Shown here: one piece after another, positions 42,744 to 54,922 of the stretch
How the letters are laid out: every line of letters begins with the position of its first letter
How positions within the stretch are numbered: the stretch's first letter is position 1
From: Lithodes maja
Taxonomy: Eukaryota; Arthropoda; Malacostraca; Decapoda; Lithodidae
Direction of reading: 5' to 3'
Length of the DNA: 64,000 nt
Assembly: GCA_037953745.1 (NCBI GenBank)
Contig: JBAKBP010007632.1
Location: 1-64,000 of the forward strand
The notes under the pieces: generated by a model
Told to the model about the DNA's origin: nothing
What the model saw: only the letters and a program-made list of their open reading frames with translations
Databases searched by the model: none
Translations under genes and position numbers: made by a program

Positions 42744-45700
42744 CGTCTTCCCCAGCTAGCCAAAATAGAATTGTTCCCCCAACTAAAAATGCGACTCAGG
42801 GCAATGGTAACAGAGGTGGGGCCCAAAGTAATAGTAATGCTCAAAGAGGGAACGTTCCCGTATCCCCTAAAGTATGTACTTTATGTGGCAAGAGAGGCCA
42901 CCTAGCTTATCAGTGCTGGGCCAAGGAGAACACCGAGAGATCGGGGCAGACAGTTTCCGCCGTATCTCAAACTCCATATGTACCTTTAATGCAGGACTCC
43001 CGACAGAAGGAGTACCTAGCACCAAAAGTTCCTTTAATGCAGGACTCCCGACAGAAGGAGTACCTAGCACCAAAAGTTCCTTTAATACAGGACTCCCGAC
43101 AGAAGGAGTACCTAGCAGCTAACGTAAATCATCTAGACAGGGGTGTAGTAGCATGTGTGGTGCAACCCACTAGGGTTAAGCCAATAAAAATTTCACCATC
43201 AGTGCAGGACAGTTACCGTCCCTTTATTTCATCTGGCAACGTGAGATTAAATGGTTGTATGCATGAAGTAAAAATTCTGAGAGACACAGGTTCTACTAGC
43301 ACCCTCATGGTGAATCCTTACACTGAGTGCCCACCTGGCGAACCAGTTATAATGAGAGGTGCTGGAGGCCAATTTTATGCATACTTGGTAAAAGGCGAAA
43401 TTGAATGTGAGTTACTACAGGGTGAGGCCACCATAGCTTTGTGTAGGTCCCAATATATCACTGGGCCCGGGGTAACACTCCTTTTGGGGAATGATGTAGC
43501 AGGTGAGAAGGTCCAACCAGACCCCATTTTGTCACTTTCCCCTGTTAACGAGCCACTAACCGGTGAGCTCGAAAAGGAGATGCCAACAGTTTTCCCTGTG
43601 TGTGCTGTCACACATTCAATGTCTCAAGTAGCAGTTCCCTCAGACAGAAATGTACCTAATGTAAGAGTTGATGAAAGGGATGATGACAGTGTGAATGACG
43701 CTCCAACTGTGCCTGATGATGTGACTGAGGTGGATTTATCTGACACCTTTATTGCTCATCGTGACCCTAACCATGACCATGAAAACCCTCCAAATTGTCC
43801 TGTGGCCTGGTAGAGCTACAGAGAGATGATAGTGAATGCAAGGAGTTAGCTGCCAGGGCCGTGAGTGAAGAGGAATGTGAGAAGGAGGGTGGTGAATGTT
43901 TCTACCTTAAAGGAGGAGTATTGTGGCGTATATGGAGACAGCCACACAGACCAATTGATGACGGGGCCTGGGACGTCCATCAAGTAGTAGTCCCCAAACC
44001 TTGTCGTAGAGATATCTTGGAAATGGCACATTGTATACCATTGGCAGGACACCTAGGTGTGAGAAAAACTCTAGACAGAATCAGAGCCCACTTTCACTGG
44101 CCAGGAATGCGTGCAGATGTAGTGGAGTTTTGTAGAGTGTGTCACACTTGCCAGATGACAGGAAAACCCAATCAGAAGGTGCCTGTACATCCTCTGGTGC
44201 CCTTGCCCGTCTTCGAGAATCCTTTTACTCGGGTGGTAGTGGACATTGTAGGCCCATTGCCTAAGACTTCCCAAGGTAACATTTATTTATTAACTATTAT
44301 GGACATGGCAACTCGCTACCCAGAGGCTATAACCCTTAAGGACTACCTCTGCTCCAACTGTCATCAAGGAACTGCTCAAATTCTTCACCAGAATGAGTTT
44401 CCCCCATGAGGTGCAAAGTATTCAAGGAACTAATTTTACCTCTAACATTTTCCAGCAGTCCCTGAAGGAGTTGGGTATCGAGCATGATAAGTCTAGCACC
44501 TACCACCCAGAGAGTCAAGGGGTTCTCGAACGATATCATCAGACATTAAAAGGAATGTTGCGTAAATATTGTACAGAGACCGGAGTTGAGTGGGATAAGG
44601 GGGTACCTTTTCTTTTATTTGCTACTCGTGAGGTTCCAACTGAATCCCTGGGTTTTTCCCCTAATGAGCTAGTTTTCGGTCACCAGGTAAGAGGTCCTTT
44701 GCAACTATTGCAGGATAGCCTAGTTGGCCAGGAGGGGAACCAAAACCTCCTCAACTATGTTTCAGATTTCAAAACCCGGCTGAGATCCTCATGTGAGTTT
44801 GCAGCTCTAAACTTGATAGTGGCTAAAAGCTCCATGAAGAACTGGTATGACAGAAAAGCCCGTGAGAGGGAGTTTCAGCCCGGTGATGAGGTTTTGGTCC
44901 TGCTCCCCCTTTTTGGCCAACCTTTATCTGCCAAGTTCAGGGGCCCATATAAGATCATTCAGAGGGTGAGCATTACCGATTATCTAGTAACTACCCCAGA
45001 CAGGAGAAAGCCCACGCAAGTATTTCATATAAATATGTTGAAACCCTACCATAGGTACCCTGATTCCTCTCCTCCAGATTCTCCCACTGTGGCAGTGAAT
45101 GTCAGGACCTGTGGACAGTCTGGTGAGGACAAAGTCTTCAGTTCTCTTACTGACCCGCAACAGACTGTTCCAGAGCCTGAAGGTATCCATGCAGACTTTG
45201 ACTTGTCATGTACCCTATCCAACTTTCAGTATAACTCAGTAGCTTGGGGGGAATTACCATCTAAACTATGTCATCTTCCCTCTGATCAAGCGAACCAACT
45301 AATCTCTGTGTTATCTCAGTCTCCCAGTGTGTTCCGTGATACTCCAGGGCTCACTTCTTTGGCCGTGCACGACATCGACGTAGGGGATGCAACTCCCATT
45401 AAACTATCCCCCTACCGTGTCTCACCACAACGCAGGAGTATACTGCAGGTCGAGCTTGACTTTATGTTATCAAACGAGCTGATCACAAGGGCCTTAAGCC
45501 AGTGGAGTAGTCCGGTCATACTTGTGCCAAAGCCAGACGGGAGCCATAGGTTATGTATGGACTATAGGCAAGTTAATGCTGTCACAAAGAACGATACCTA
45601 CCCACTGCCACGGATCGACGACTGCATTGACCAGATTGGTACAGCAACCTATATGAGCAAGATTGACTAAATGAAGGGATATTGGCAAGTAGCTCTCACC

Positions 45701-46649
45701 CCTAGAGCGAGGGAGATATCATGCTTTGTAGTCAACAATCAAGCCTTCTGCTGTAACGTAATGCCCTACGGCTTGAAAAACGCTCCAGCTACATTCCAGC
45801 GCCTCATGAATTTGGTGACTGAAGGGGTACCTGGATGCGTTGTCTACATCGATGATATTCTTATCTTTTCACAGTCATGGGAGGAGCATCTTTACCAACT
45901 TAAATTGCTGTTCTTAAATCTTGCTGATGCCAATCTGGTGGTTAATCTTAAGAAATGCACCTTTGTAAAGAGTACGGTCCAGTATCTAGGATATACGGTA
46001 GGTCAGGGGCAGGTTGCACCTCCTCAAGCAAAGGTAGAGTCTATTCTAGAATTTCCAACTCCTAGCACTTAGAAACATATCCAAAGGTACCTAGGCATGA
46101 TTGGTTATTATAGGCGTTTCTTCTTAAACTTTTCTAGGTTGACAGCTCCCCTGACAGATCTTCTCCGTATGGATGTGAAGTTTGAGTGGTCCTCTGAATG
46201 TGAGGAGGCCTTTAATGCTACCAAATATATTTTATCTAATTATCCTGTACTCCGAGCTCATGATTTTAACAGATCTTTTTCCCTAGCAGTGGATGCGAGC
46301 AATACCGGGGTTGGTGCAGTGTTGCTACAGGAAGACGACTGTGAAGTATTGCATCCGGTGTGCTATTTTAGTAAAACAAAATTCTGGTCAACGTAACTAT
46401 TCAGTCATTGAGAAGGAGCTGTTAGCATTAATTTTATCCCTTCAATACTTTGCTGTCTATGTGCAATCTGCCTTTGGTGCCATCACTGTGTATACTGACC
46501 ATCACCCCTTAACATTTTTGCATAAGTTCCAAAATAAAAACCAACGACTGACCAGGTGGAGTTTGTTGCTGCAGGAATACTCCCTGGATGTCAAACATAT
46601 TAAGGGGGTCCAGAACGTGCTAGCCGATTGCCTATCACGTATCTATTAA
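42744..46649 (+). pseudogene. C protease-integrase-RT-RNase H, frameshifted
   Basis: Protease LRDTGSTSTL near 43280; integrase zinc region HLGVRKTLDRIRAHFHWPGM with CRVCHTC near 44055-44150; integrase core VVVDIVGPLP, SIQGTNF and ESQGVLERYH; integrase C-terminus LLPLFGQPLSAKFRGPY; RT from about 45390 with VVYIDDILIF; RNase H to 46649. The second catalytic Asp of integrase reads Ile (SIQG). In-frame stops at 45668 and 46070; frameshifts near 43800, 44345 and 46380. Confidence 0.9.
42985..43130 (+). repeat. 48-bp tandem repeat in C between zinc knuckle and protease
   Basis: Three near-identical copies code VPLMQDSRQKEYLAPK. The phase is maintained at 48 bp, so the coding frame is preserved. 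Confidence 0.9.
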
Positions 46650-46654
46650 AAGAT

Positions 46655-46925
46655 TGCATTTACCAGGTTGGCCTCATACAGCAGTAAGATTAATTTAATG
46701 AGAGGATTTTGGCAATTAGCTCTCCCTTGTAGCGAGGTAAATATCATGCTTTAGTAGTGCGCTTTCAAGCCTTCAGCTGTGAGTTGCCTTGCAGTTCGAA
46801 TAACGCTCCAGCTACGTTCCAGCTATGATCTGATGTGGTACCTGGAGACGTTGCCTACTTTGGGTGATATTCTTATTATATCCTCATTATAATCTTGCTG
46901 TTGCCAATCTGGTGGTGAATCTATT
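46655..46925 (+). pseudogene. Second, degraded RT segment in C after RNase H
   Basis: Sequence from about 46675 (AGTAAGATTAATTTAATGAG) to 46920 (GCCAATCTGGTGGTGAATC) aligns along its length with the RT coding sequence at 45655-45945, including counterparts of the NAPATFQ and DDILI regions, but with many deletions. It is a decayed duplicate lying between the end of RNase H and the polypurine tract. Confidence 0.75.
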
Positions 46926-46974
46926 TATGTATTATGTTTCATATTGTGTACTATACTCCTTAAACTCTTTTCTA

Positions 46975-46985
46975 GGGGGGAAGTC
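46975..46985 (+). promoter_or_regulatory. C polypurine tract
   Basis: AGGGGGGAAG directly precedes the 3' LTR. Confidence 0.65.
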
Positions 46986-48429
46986 TGACATACGGAGTCC
47001 TGTATGTTAATTTAAGAGTTAGAATTAGAGTTGAAGGAGTGTCAAACTACCCGAGCGGCGAAACAGACTAGCGAGCGAACCAGCGAGTGGGAAACCAGCT
47101 CGTCCGCATACCAGCAAACAAGCCTTCACACCTGTGTGCGTCATGGGGGACCCTGCAAACTACTTCGATGACCCGACGCTATGACGATGATCGATGCCAG
47201 GAGACTCCATTGGACCACGCACCTGCTACGCAACTCGAGGAGCTGTGATTGGGGCGCGCACCACTCCCCGCCTCCTGATTCGTTCCTACACCATCATTGC
47301 ATAGTGTATAAGATCCGAGTAGTGGGCATTCAAATCAGTCTCATTTGGAGTTGGGAAGGTGAACTGGCAGCTGAAGGAAGACGGGGTTAAGTATTATAAT
47401 GGGATTGTGACTGTCAGTCAGATTATATAAGTGTGTGTTAAGTGTGTTCGGTGTAAACACTTACGTTATGTTGGTTAGTGAGATATGTGATTGGGAATTA
47501 ACGTTAACGCTACTATTATGTACTTAACTATTTTAGTTGACTGACTAGTGGACTAAAGCAACTCTTCAAGTAATTGGGTTATGATAAAAGTAATACTATT
47601 GTTTTATATTAAGACATACGAGTTCTTTCATTTTTCTTTTAATTAAGCTTACATTGCTGGTAAGAACAAGTACGGTGATACTATTGTCTCTTATTAGTAA
47701 TATCGCCTTAGACTAACATGGCTGTTTTAATGTTACTTCTAGTGATTTCCTAAGCTGAAGAAAATTCTTTTAGCTTCAAAATACTATTTTTGCTTTTTAT
47801 ATTATTTGAGTGAGACCTGAATCGAATCTATGAAGCGATCCTGTAACTTAATGTACTCATAATCAAACCTCAATGTTACGTGGTTAAGAAATACATTTAA
47901 CTAATTATTAAATATATATCTAACTTTGTATGTGCCTTTGATATTAATCCTGATGATAATAATAATATAATACTATTAACGTAAGACAAGAACCAAGAAT
48001 AATAACTACATTAAATATAAATAAAAGGACATAATTATAAGAAAACTCTCTATTCATTTAAAAAAGGGTAGGAGACAGAAATATTCTTACTTTAATATTT
48101 ATCTTTCAAGACTTTTTATAGAATTAATAGTCCTTCTTTAGATATAACTTCTTCGGTTCATAACCATAGCCTACTAAGCTTTGGTTAAATAATAATTCTT
48201 TATAAATACTACATGACTTTAATTAGTTTCAGTATTTTTTCATAATTAAAGAGTATCAGTCAATAAAGGATACCAAGTCCTAAGATCCAAAAGGAGAGGA
48301 AGCAACAACAGGAAATAATTTTATTCGATTTTACTTTTGTTTTGCCTTCAGCTGACTGATACCTTAATATATATCTCTGTGCTATCTAGATTCATCAAGT
48401 TAACCACTTGAGGATCAAGATACGTAACA
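46986..48429 (+). repeat. C 3' LTR, with internal deletion
   Basis: Preceded by the purine tract AGGGGGGAAGTC. After TGTACTTAAC near 47528 it jumps to sequence that lies about 240 bp further on in the 5' LTR. The two LTRs otherwise align over their length with scattered substitutions. Confidence 0.9.
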
Positions 48430-48436
48430 ATATATA

Positions 48437-48506
<70 letters not shown>

Positions 48507-48536
48507 CTGTATATATATATATACAGTATAATACAG

Positions 48537-48580
<44 letters not shown>
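48430..48580. repeat. (TA)n microsatellite
   Basis: Nearly pure TA, with a TACTGTA-centred palindrome around 48500-48536. C ends at its left edge and A2 begins at its right edge. Confidence 0.95.
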
Positions 48581-48584
<4 letters not shown>

Positions 48585-50415
48585 ACGACCGGGCACTCAG
48601 GTACACTAGGGCTCTTACACAGGACTCGACTATGGCTCGTTGCCACAACGGAAAACACACGATCCCAACCCCAGAGTACTGCCAGCCGAACAAAAAACGC
48701 CACTACCCTCCAGAGTTCTATCTGCTATAACGGGGTATACAAGAACTCGGTACTAGCGTTTCACACAACAGACTAATAACAAGACGGGAGTTATCTAGTC
48801 TGGTCAACAATCAAACAAAGAAGAAAGTACTACAACACTAAAGAATAGTGTTGGCCGAAGCCGAAGTAATCCACCCTTGAACTAAGAACTTAAGAAGTCC
48901 TCCACCCTCTACTTCGGATCGGCACTATTACGTTACGTTAAACAATAGTCCTCGAGCATCAAGCAAGGAATCTTCTGATAAGTTAGATGCTTCTCGAATA
49001 CTCATAAGAAGTAAGTATCGGATTTTGAACAGCAATTTAATGAATAACTCACTGGTAATTAAAGGCTTTAAATTGACATAAGAAGAATTATAAGAATAAG
49101 CAATAGGATATGGCAAACATTAAGAAGAAGTACTCCGACAATGCACTGGCAATAGCCTACTAAGATTGTGCTCGTGGGCCACTAATCTCTGAAGTAGCTA
49201 AGCGTGCCACACATGAAATCAATAGTGCTTAAACAATAATATACATAAGGAGAAGCTTCAATACTATGCTGTATCTGCTGGTCGAGCAAAGTCTAGCTGG
49301 GATACATAAGGTTAAGAGACAATGGCTGAGCAAGCGGCTCGTAGCCTAGCGAGGTCCTTAAGACTGTGCGGCCAAATTACGTTAATTGACGGGATGCTCT
49401 CTTGAGAGATCCAGATCACTAGTATCTGGTTCTCTCCTGGCGATCCTCTCAAAGTCAAGCAAATGAGATAGCACAGTGTTGGGTGGCACAGGCAAAAGCC
49501 CTCACTCGCAACACAGTGCTAAACTCCCACGGTACACAATCAAAAAGACCCCCTAGGCTTCCCACGTCTCCGTTGCAATTGTGCTGGTTCAACCAACCTA
49601 GCACTCATAGGAAATCACAACTCGAGGACCCCTATCCCAGTCTAGCATTACCTAAACCAGCAGAAAACAGGAACATGAATAATAGTACACAGGGAAATAC
49701 ATATACGAGTGCAACAAACATCAATCAATCCTATTCTAGTTAACCCTTCCAAAAATAGGCTATCTAACAGGCACTTATCTCGTGAGAACTCAAGCGATAA
49801 TACTTTGGCTGACTAAATCTGCACCAAAGGGGTCATTGAGGTTATAAACAGGGACGAGAAGAGAAGAAGGTAGGCTGTTCAGAGAGTAGAGAAAGTTCAC
49901 ATCAGTCGGAAGAATATGGATAGTTGCAAGGGATATGAGAGGTCGCTTTGCCTGATGAGTTCTGAAGAATTGTGGCGAGGACCTCTCTTTTTATACTCGG
50001 CCCTGTAGCGAGCATAACGGCAATCATGACGTCACATTCTCTCTCTCAATCTGGGATCGACAAAGGATTCCCACGCTCTTGATGAGGGGGGAGGGAGGGG
50101 GGAAGGAGGGAGGAGGGAGTGAGGCCTACACACCTCGTGGCGCGCACACTGTCCTCCGTTACGTAATATCTCTCCTCTCATCATTACATACAAGTCCCAC
50201 ACACAATACTTATATCTAATGATATAAAATAGAACTCGTTGACTTAGAAGAAAACAAAATACATAATGATAATACTTATAGTACAACGGTTCACATAAAC
50301 TGAGTTAGGAAACTCTACACAGACTACAGCCAAAGTTCCTGCCCTGACGATCCTAGCGAGAGTGGGGCCTGACTGGGCGTTCTGTACAGCATGCTCATAC
50401 TCGACATGCGTCACA
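48581..50415 (-). repeat. A2 3' LTR
   Basis: Sense TGTGACGCATG at 50415 to CGTAACA at 48581. It differs from A1 LTRs in places, for example 49535-49600 and 50030-50175. Hairpin at 49395-49442. Confidence 0.95.
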
Positions 50416-50901
50416 CCTCCCCCAAGATTTTACTTGCTCAACCCTGAGCTAAAATCTGATATACAGAACCCCATCAAACCCCTCACACCCAGCGACCGCA
50501 TGGCACTAAAACAACGCTGAGTTTATCACTAAAACACATCTTATAAAAAAAAAAATTCACATTTCATAACTCCTCCCAACAATAGTAAAAGACACAATAT
50601 CATGCTCCCAGAGCGAGCTTACAGCAGCTCAGCCGTTTGATAGTTCGTGGACTACTCAAACCTTATAGGCTATGACAAACTTATACAATTATCTTCATCA
50701 AAAAGAAAGAGTTTTTATATGATTTTTATATTTTAATATGTTTTTTTCCGGCTGCACTATAAGGGCAGCCTATTTTCTTCTATACCAAACGCTCAACAAT
50801 CCTGCTTTACGACCCAATACGCTGGGCTACAACCGCGAGCCAACAAGCACCAAGCGCAAAATACTACTCAAACCAAAGCAGGAGGCTACCCGTGTATCAA
50901 T

Positions 50902-53900
50902 CTACCCAGGATCATATACCCCTGAACGACCACATGCAACCTCGTTGTCACAACCGGCAATATGGCTTATGTCCAGGTTATATACCAATAACCTTAGTGA
51001 CCACCTGGTCAGCCTCATACTCCGATTGTGAAACTGGTCCAAGATCTCGAGAGGGCAATGATCTGGGTAAACTACACCGACCGGACCATAGGCTGGAACA
51101 TAGATCTCGAAATGCCCCAGCGCATCATTGTCCTTTTCACTTTCATTCATCAGGCTCTGACACGTTGCTGGTGCATTCTTAAGTCCGTCAGGCACAACAT
51201 TGCACTGGTAGGTACTTCCGTCCACAACAAAACCACACACCTCTCCAGCACGCTCGTACAAAGTTACAGGCAACGACCACTCACGACATTCCTTATCCCT
51301 CAGATCCTTCGTCCACACGTAATCCAGCTCTGCTTGCACCATAGGCTGTCGAGCAGGATTTATACGGCAGGGAATTAAACTGAGCCTTGCACTATCTCCA
51401 GCCTGCATGTCGGATTCTACCCCGTACCTCAGGCCTGGAGAAGCAACAAACATGCGAAAGTACTGCCATAGCCTAGTAAACAACTGCCTTGCACTGTCTC
51501 CACGAACAACATGCCTAGTGCCCTCCCACAACCCAGCCGAGACCGCAGCTTCTAACCTGTAGTCTCCCTCCTTCTCCACCTTCGTCCCTAGAACAGCCAG
51601 GTCATGAGAGGGACAATCAGTACCACCTGTGCAGTCACTCCCACAGTTCATTATTGCTAAGGCTTCCCCGCCGATACCGTACATGCGCACCCCCGCATTC
51701 CTTGTGACGACATCTGCCTGCGCAGCATCACCGCTTTCAGCGACATGGCCAGATACAGTCGGTCTATGGTAGGGCTGTTGCATTAGACTAGAGCAGCATT
51801 GGGAGGCTATGCGACGACCGGGCACTGCGATACCACAGCCGACCTTACCAATCTGCTCAATGTCCTCCTTTTGACCACCACCCTTGGCAGCCATGGGTCG
51901 ACCCTGACCTGGCAACCATGCCAAGGCCTCGTCGCCCACCTTAAACCACCGAAACAACGAGGCTAACGGTCTTTTAACAGTCACATGACCTGCCTGCGGA
52001 ACATCTCGCACCGCCCGAGTTGTGAGACTCAGGGGCTCGGCACGACCAGTGGGGTATGAACCGAGCTGGTGCTGGAGTGCTGCACACTGCTGCTCAGGCA
52101 GGTGCTCTAGCGCTTCCACAGCCACCAGACTCGTGTCCCCCGCCCACTGCTTCGCCGAGACATGACAATCCCTACTCTCCTCCACCTGTGCCCTACTGCC
52201 CCCCTCTCCTTCTCCACCTTGGCCGCGGCAGACCAACGCAGGGACAGTAGGCTGCTCAGGTGGTTGCCTCACAAACTCCTCCAACAGGTTCACATGACAT
52301 GCTTCCCCGTCCTCGTGTTTAATCTCGACAGCACCATTACCACACTTCTGAACTTCCGGATCCTCCAACTGCAGTTTACAAATATCTGAGGGAACCAACC
52401 TGTCTAGATGCTTCCGAAGCAACCCAAGTCCTTCCCCAATATCAAACTGAGCAACCCTTTTTTCTCTCCGTGTGCAACGTTGCTGCCCCGGAGTCTCTTG
52501 CGGCCCTACCTCCTCACTAACTGTGACAGGTCCTGGGGCCTCTCCAGACTCCAACATAGGTGCCAATACTAAATCACCCAGGAGAGCCGCCGAGTCAAAA
52601 CTCTTAAAACCAACTCCAGCTTTAGCCTCCTCCTGTTGATCGTTCCTCTGCTGGTCTGAAGACGGAGGACTAGGCTGTGACACTTTATCTGCCCGAGCTC
52701 GGGTGACAACACACGCCATGGGTTGTGTCTGGCACCGCTCGACCCACTCTTGCTCTTCCCTACTCACGTCGGCCGTCCTCTCGGCAACGACTAAGGGTAG
52801 AACCTCAGAAGCGGGCATTGCAAAGTCGTTGCCGAGAAGAAGGTCGACGCCCTCCACTGGCAGTTTCTCCACAATCCCGACATCCAATTCACGTGTCACA
52901 CCATCCACCTCCAACTCCAACCGCACCAGCGGGTATGACCGAGTTGCATTAATACCCTGCACCACTACCACCCGAGCCACATTTATAGGGTAGCCAGTCA
53001 AGTTATTCATCAGAGTCTGGGAAGCACCTGTATCACGCAAGACCTCTACTCCATGCTTGCGCCCCGCCCACATCACGCAACCCCGTCCTCTATGGTCGCA
53101 AAAAACATCCTGAGCAGGGTTCGAGCCTCCCAGGTGCTTCTGCATTGGCTGTGCCTCAGCCTCTGACGAACTGCCCCGGGCAAACTCAGAAAACTTCGGA
53201 GACACACCAATGTTGCAGGCCAAAGACACAGCTGCTGTAGGTGGTTTGCTAGGACAGACTCTTGCAAAGTGCCCCTTTTCATGACAATGATAACACTCCA
53301 ACTCCCCTCTGGGCTTCCCTTGGTACTGGGAAGGGCCCGGCCCCTTCTTAAATGGGACGGTGTTAGTCTTGTGGTCAGTCTTGGTATCATAGCTCTTGTA
53401 CTTGTTTGCATAATGTATATCACTAACTCGGGGGGGTGGGGTGTCACGCCCCTTGTTACCTGCCTCACTACGCTGGGCAGACCCGCACCCACGAATTAAT
53501 GATAGCCGGAGGTCAGCCATCTCAGCTGCCTCCTGTAGAGTTTTAGGGTTCTTTTCTTTAATAGTTAAAGTCATATCTGCACCAGTACACTTATAAAACT
53601 GCTCGAGCAGAAACAGCTCAGTCAACTGTTCGGCCGTCTCAGCTTTCTCAGAACGTGTCCAGTTAGCAAGTGCATCTTTTAAGTCCCGGGCATGTTCAAG
53701 AAAGGTCGCCTCCCTAGTCTTTGTAACACCCCGAAACTTCAATCGATATGTTTCTGGTTGCAACTCGTATGCCCGTAGGACAGCTCTCTTCAATACTGGG
53801 TAGTCAATGCAAGACTCTAAAGGCAGTGCATCATAAGCCTTCAGACCCTTACCCGTAAGTCTTGAGGAGACTAGAGCTGCCCACTTCTCTTCAGGCCAAT

Positions 53901-54708
53901 TATGCTCCCTACACTTCTTCTCAAAACGATTAAAAAATTCTGTGACTTCAGTTTCACTAAATGCCGGCACCAACTTGACTAAGTGGGACAAGGACTGTTC
54001 TCTTACTTGGCCCTCCCGGCCCATCCGAATCCCTGTCGACTCTGCACGAGTCTTATCTAAGTCTATCTGAGCACAATATTTCTCGGAGTCGTATCTAAGC
54101 TCAGCCTCGTGCCTCCTAGTCTCATTCTCCGCCTCAATCTCATGCCTCCTAGACTCAGCCTCAATCTCCTGCTTCCTAGCCTCATTCTTCGCCTCAATCT
54201 CCTGCTTCCTAGCCTCATTCTCCATTTTAGCAAGCTCGAGTTTAAATATCATCTCAGGAGACAGGCCGGAAGAGGGAGCTGCCACTACTGAAGGAGGGGG
54301 GGCAAGAACTGGGGAACCACCATACGCACCGCCCGAGGGCACTCCAATCTTCCAATGCTCATCCCTCTGTGGGAGAGTGCTAACCTCCGGCAACTGAGTG
54401 GACGGCACTGTGGGAGTCGAGTGAGAGGGGATCTGGGGAGGAACCCCCCCAAACGCCCTCTCCTCCGAAACCCCATGTCGCCCACGCAACACCCAGGAAA
54501 TCAGCTCCCCCTTGGACATCCCTCCTACATTGGATAGACCCAAAACCTTGGCTATCAGGTGCAAGCCATAAACATTCACCCCAGTCAGCCTCTCCTCCGT
54601 CACGTGGTACTGCTTACTCACAAAAAGTCTAGCATCCTCCTCACTAGTTACTAACGGCACCTCCTCACTTAGCATCTCTCGCTCCTCGTCAGTACTAGGG
54701 CCCGACAT
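50902..54708 (-). CDS. A2 gag-protease polyprotein with relocated integrase scraps and no RT core
   Basis: About 1268 codons, start chosen at MSGPSTDEE (54708); an upstream ATG at 54723 adds five residues. Order, residues approximate: N-terminal helical SAP-like segment 20-80; coiled coil ARKQEIEAE repeats 160-210; SCAN-like capsid 320-410; zinc knuckle CYHCHEKGHFARVC near 475; protease LRDTGASQTL near 560; then the sequence that in B flanks integrase is joined directly (GAVEI to CHVNL); an integrase zinc-region scrap (AGHVTVKRPLASLFRWF) fused to an integrase C-terminal scrap (KVGDEALAWLPGQGRPM) comes later; ~170 unassigned residues; RT scraps (QAELDYV, CGFVVDGSTYQCNV) and an RNase H tail. 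No D-D-E core, no YxDD. The ORF is open throughout. Confidence 0.9.
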   Translation of the reverse strand: MSGPSTDEEREMLSEEVPLVTSEEDARLFVSKQYHVTEERLTGVNVYGLHLIAKVLGLSNVGGMSKGELISWVLRGRHGVSEERAFGGVPPQIPSHSTPTVPSTQLPEVSTLPQRDEHWKIGVPSGGAYGGSPVLAPPPSVVAAPSSGLSPEMIFKLELAKMENEARKQEIEAKNEARKQEIEAESRRHEIEAENETRRHEAELRYDSEKYCAQIDLDKTRAESTGIRMGREGQVREQSLSHLVKLVPAFSETEVTEFFNRFEKKCREHNWPEEKWAALVSSRLTGKGLKAYDALPLESCIDYPVLKRAVLRAYELQPETYRLKFRGVTKTREATFLEHARDLKDALANWTRSEKAETAEQLTELFLLEQFYKCTGADMTLTIKEKNPKTLQEAAEMADLRLSLIRGCGSAQRSEAGNKGRDTPPPRVSDIHYANKYKSYDTKTDHKTNTVPFKKGPGPSQYQGKPRGELECYHCHEKGHFARVCPSKPPTAAVSLACNIGVSPKFSEFARGSSSEAEAQPMQKHLGGSNPAQDVFCDHRGRGCVMWAGRKHGVEVLRDTGASQTLMNNLTGYPINVARVVVVQGINATRSYPLVRLELEVDGVTRELDVGIVEKLPVEGVDLLLGNDFAMPASEVLPLVVAERTADVSREEQEWVERCQTQPMACVVTRARADKVSQPSPPSSDQQRNDQQEEAKAGVGFKSFDSAALLGDLVLAPMLESGEAPGPVTVSEEVGPQETPGQQRCTRREKRVAQFDIGEGLGLLRKHLDRLVPSDICKLQLEDPEVQKCGNGAVEIKHEDGEACHVNLLEEFVRQPPEQPTVPALVCRGQGGEGEGGSRAQVEESRDCHVSAKQWAGDTSLVAVEALEHLPEQQCAALQHQLGSYPTGRAEPLSLTTRAVRDVPQAGHVTVKRPLASLFRWFKVGDEALAWLPGQGRPMAAKGGGQKEDIEQIGKVGCGIAVPGRRIASQCCSSLMQQPYHRPTVSGHVAESGDAAQADVVTRNAGVRMYGIGGEALAIMNCGSDCTGGTDCPSHDLAVLGTKVEKEGDYRLEAAVSAGLWEGTRHVVRGDSARQLFTRLWQYFRMFVASPGLRYGVESDMQAGDSARLSLIPCRINPARQPMVQAELDYVWTKDLRDKECREWSLPVTLYERAGEVCGFVVDGSTYQCNVVPDGLKNAPATCQSLMNESEKDNDALGHFEIYVPAYGPVGVVYPDHCPLEILDQFHNRSMRLTRWSLRLLVYNLDISHIAGCDNEVACGRSGVYDPG

Positions 54709-54922
54709 ACTGAAGTTCACCAAAAATTTCTCGAGACAAAAGTGTTAAACTCCCTTATGCAAGCACTAATTACTAAATTAACTGGAGTCTCTTAAATGCT
54801 CTCCTAATTGCCTTACAAAAAAAAATATTCTTCAATATGTACGCTAAAGTACGAACAAACAAATGTTGTACAACTCTGCAAAAAATTATACTGTTCACAA
54901 AATCCTAAGCAAGGTCGCCATT

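Larger units (their letters stand above)
39696..48429 (+). mobile_element. LTR retrotransposon C (GMR1-like Gypsy, decayed)
   Basis: LTRs 39696-41377 (1682 bp) and 46986-48429 (1444 bp, with a ~240-bp internal deletion) start TGACATACGG and end CGTAACA. Coding order gag, protease, integrase, RT, RNase H matches element B. LTRs differ at many sites, so this is the oldest of the full elements here. No clear TSD can be called because the target is (TA)n. Confidence 0.92.

Noticed and set aside
48440..48703. YIYI-repeat frames over the TA tract
   Set aside because: Pure microsatellite translation.
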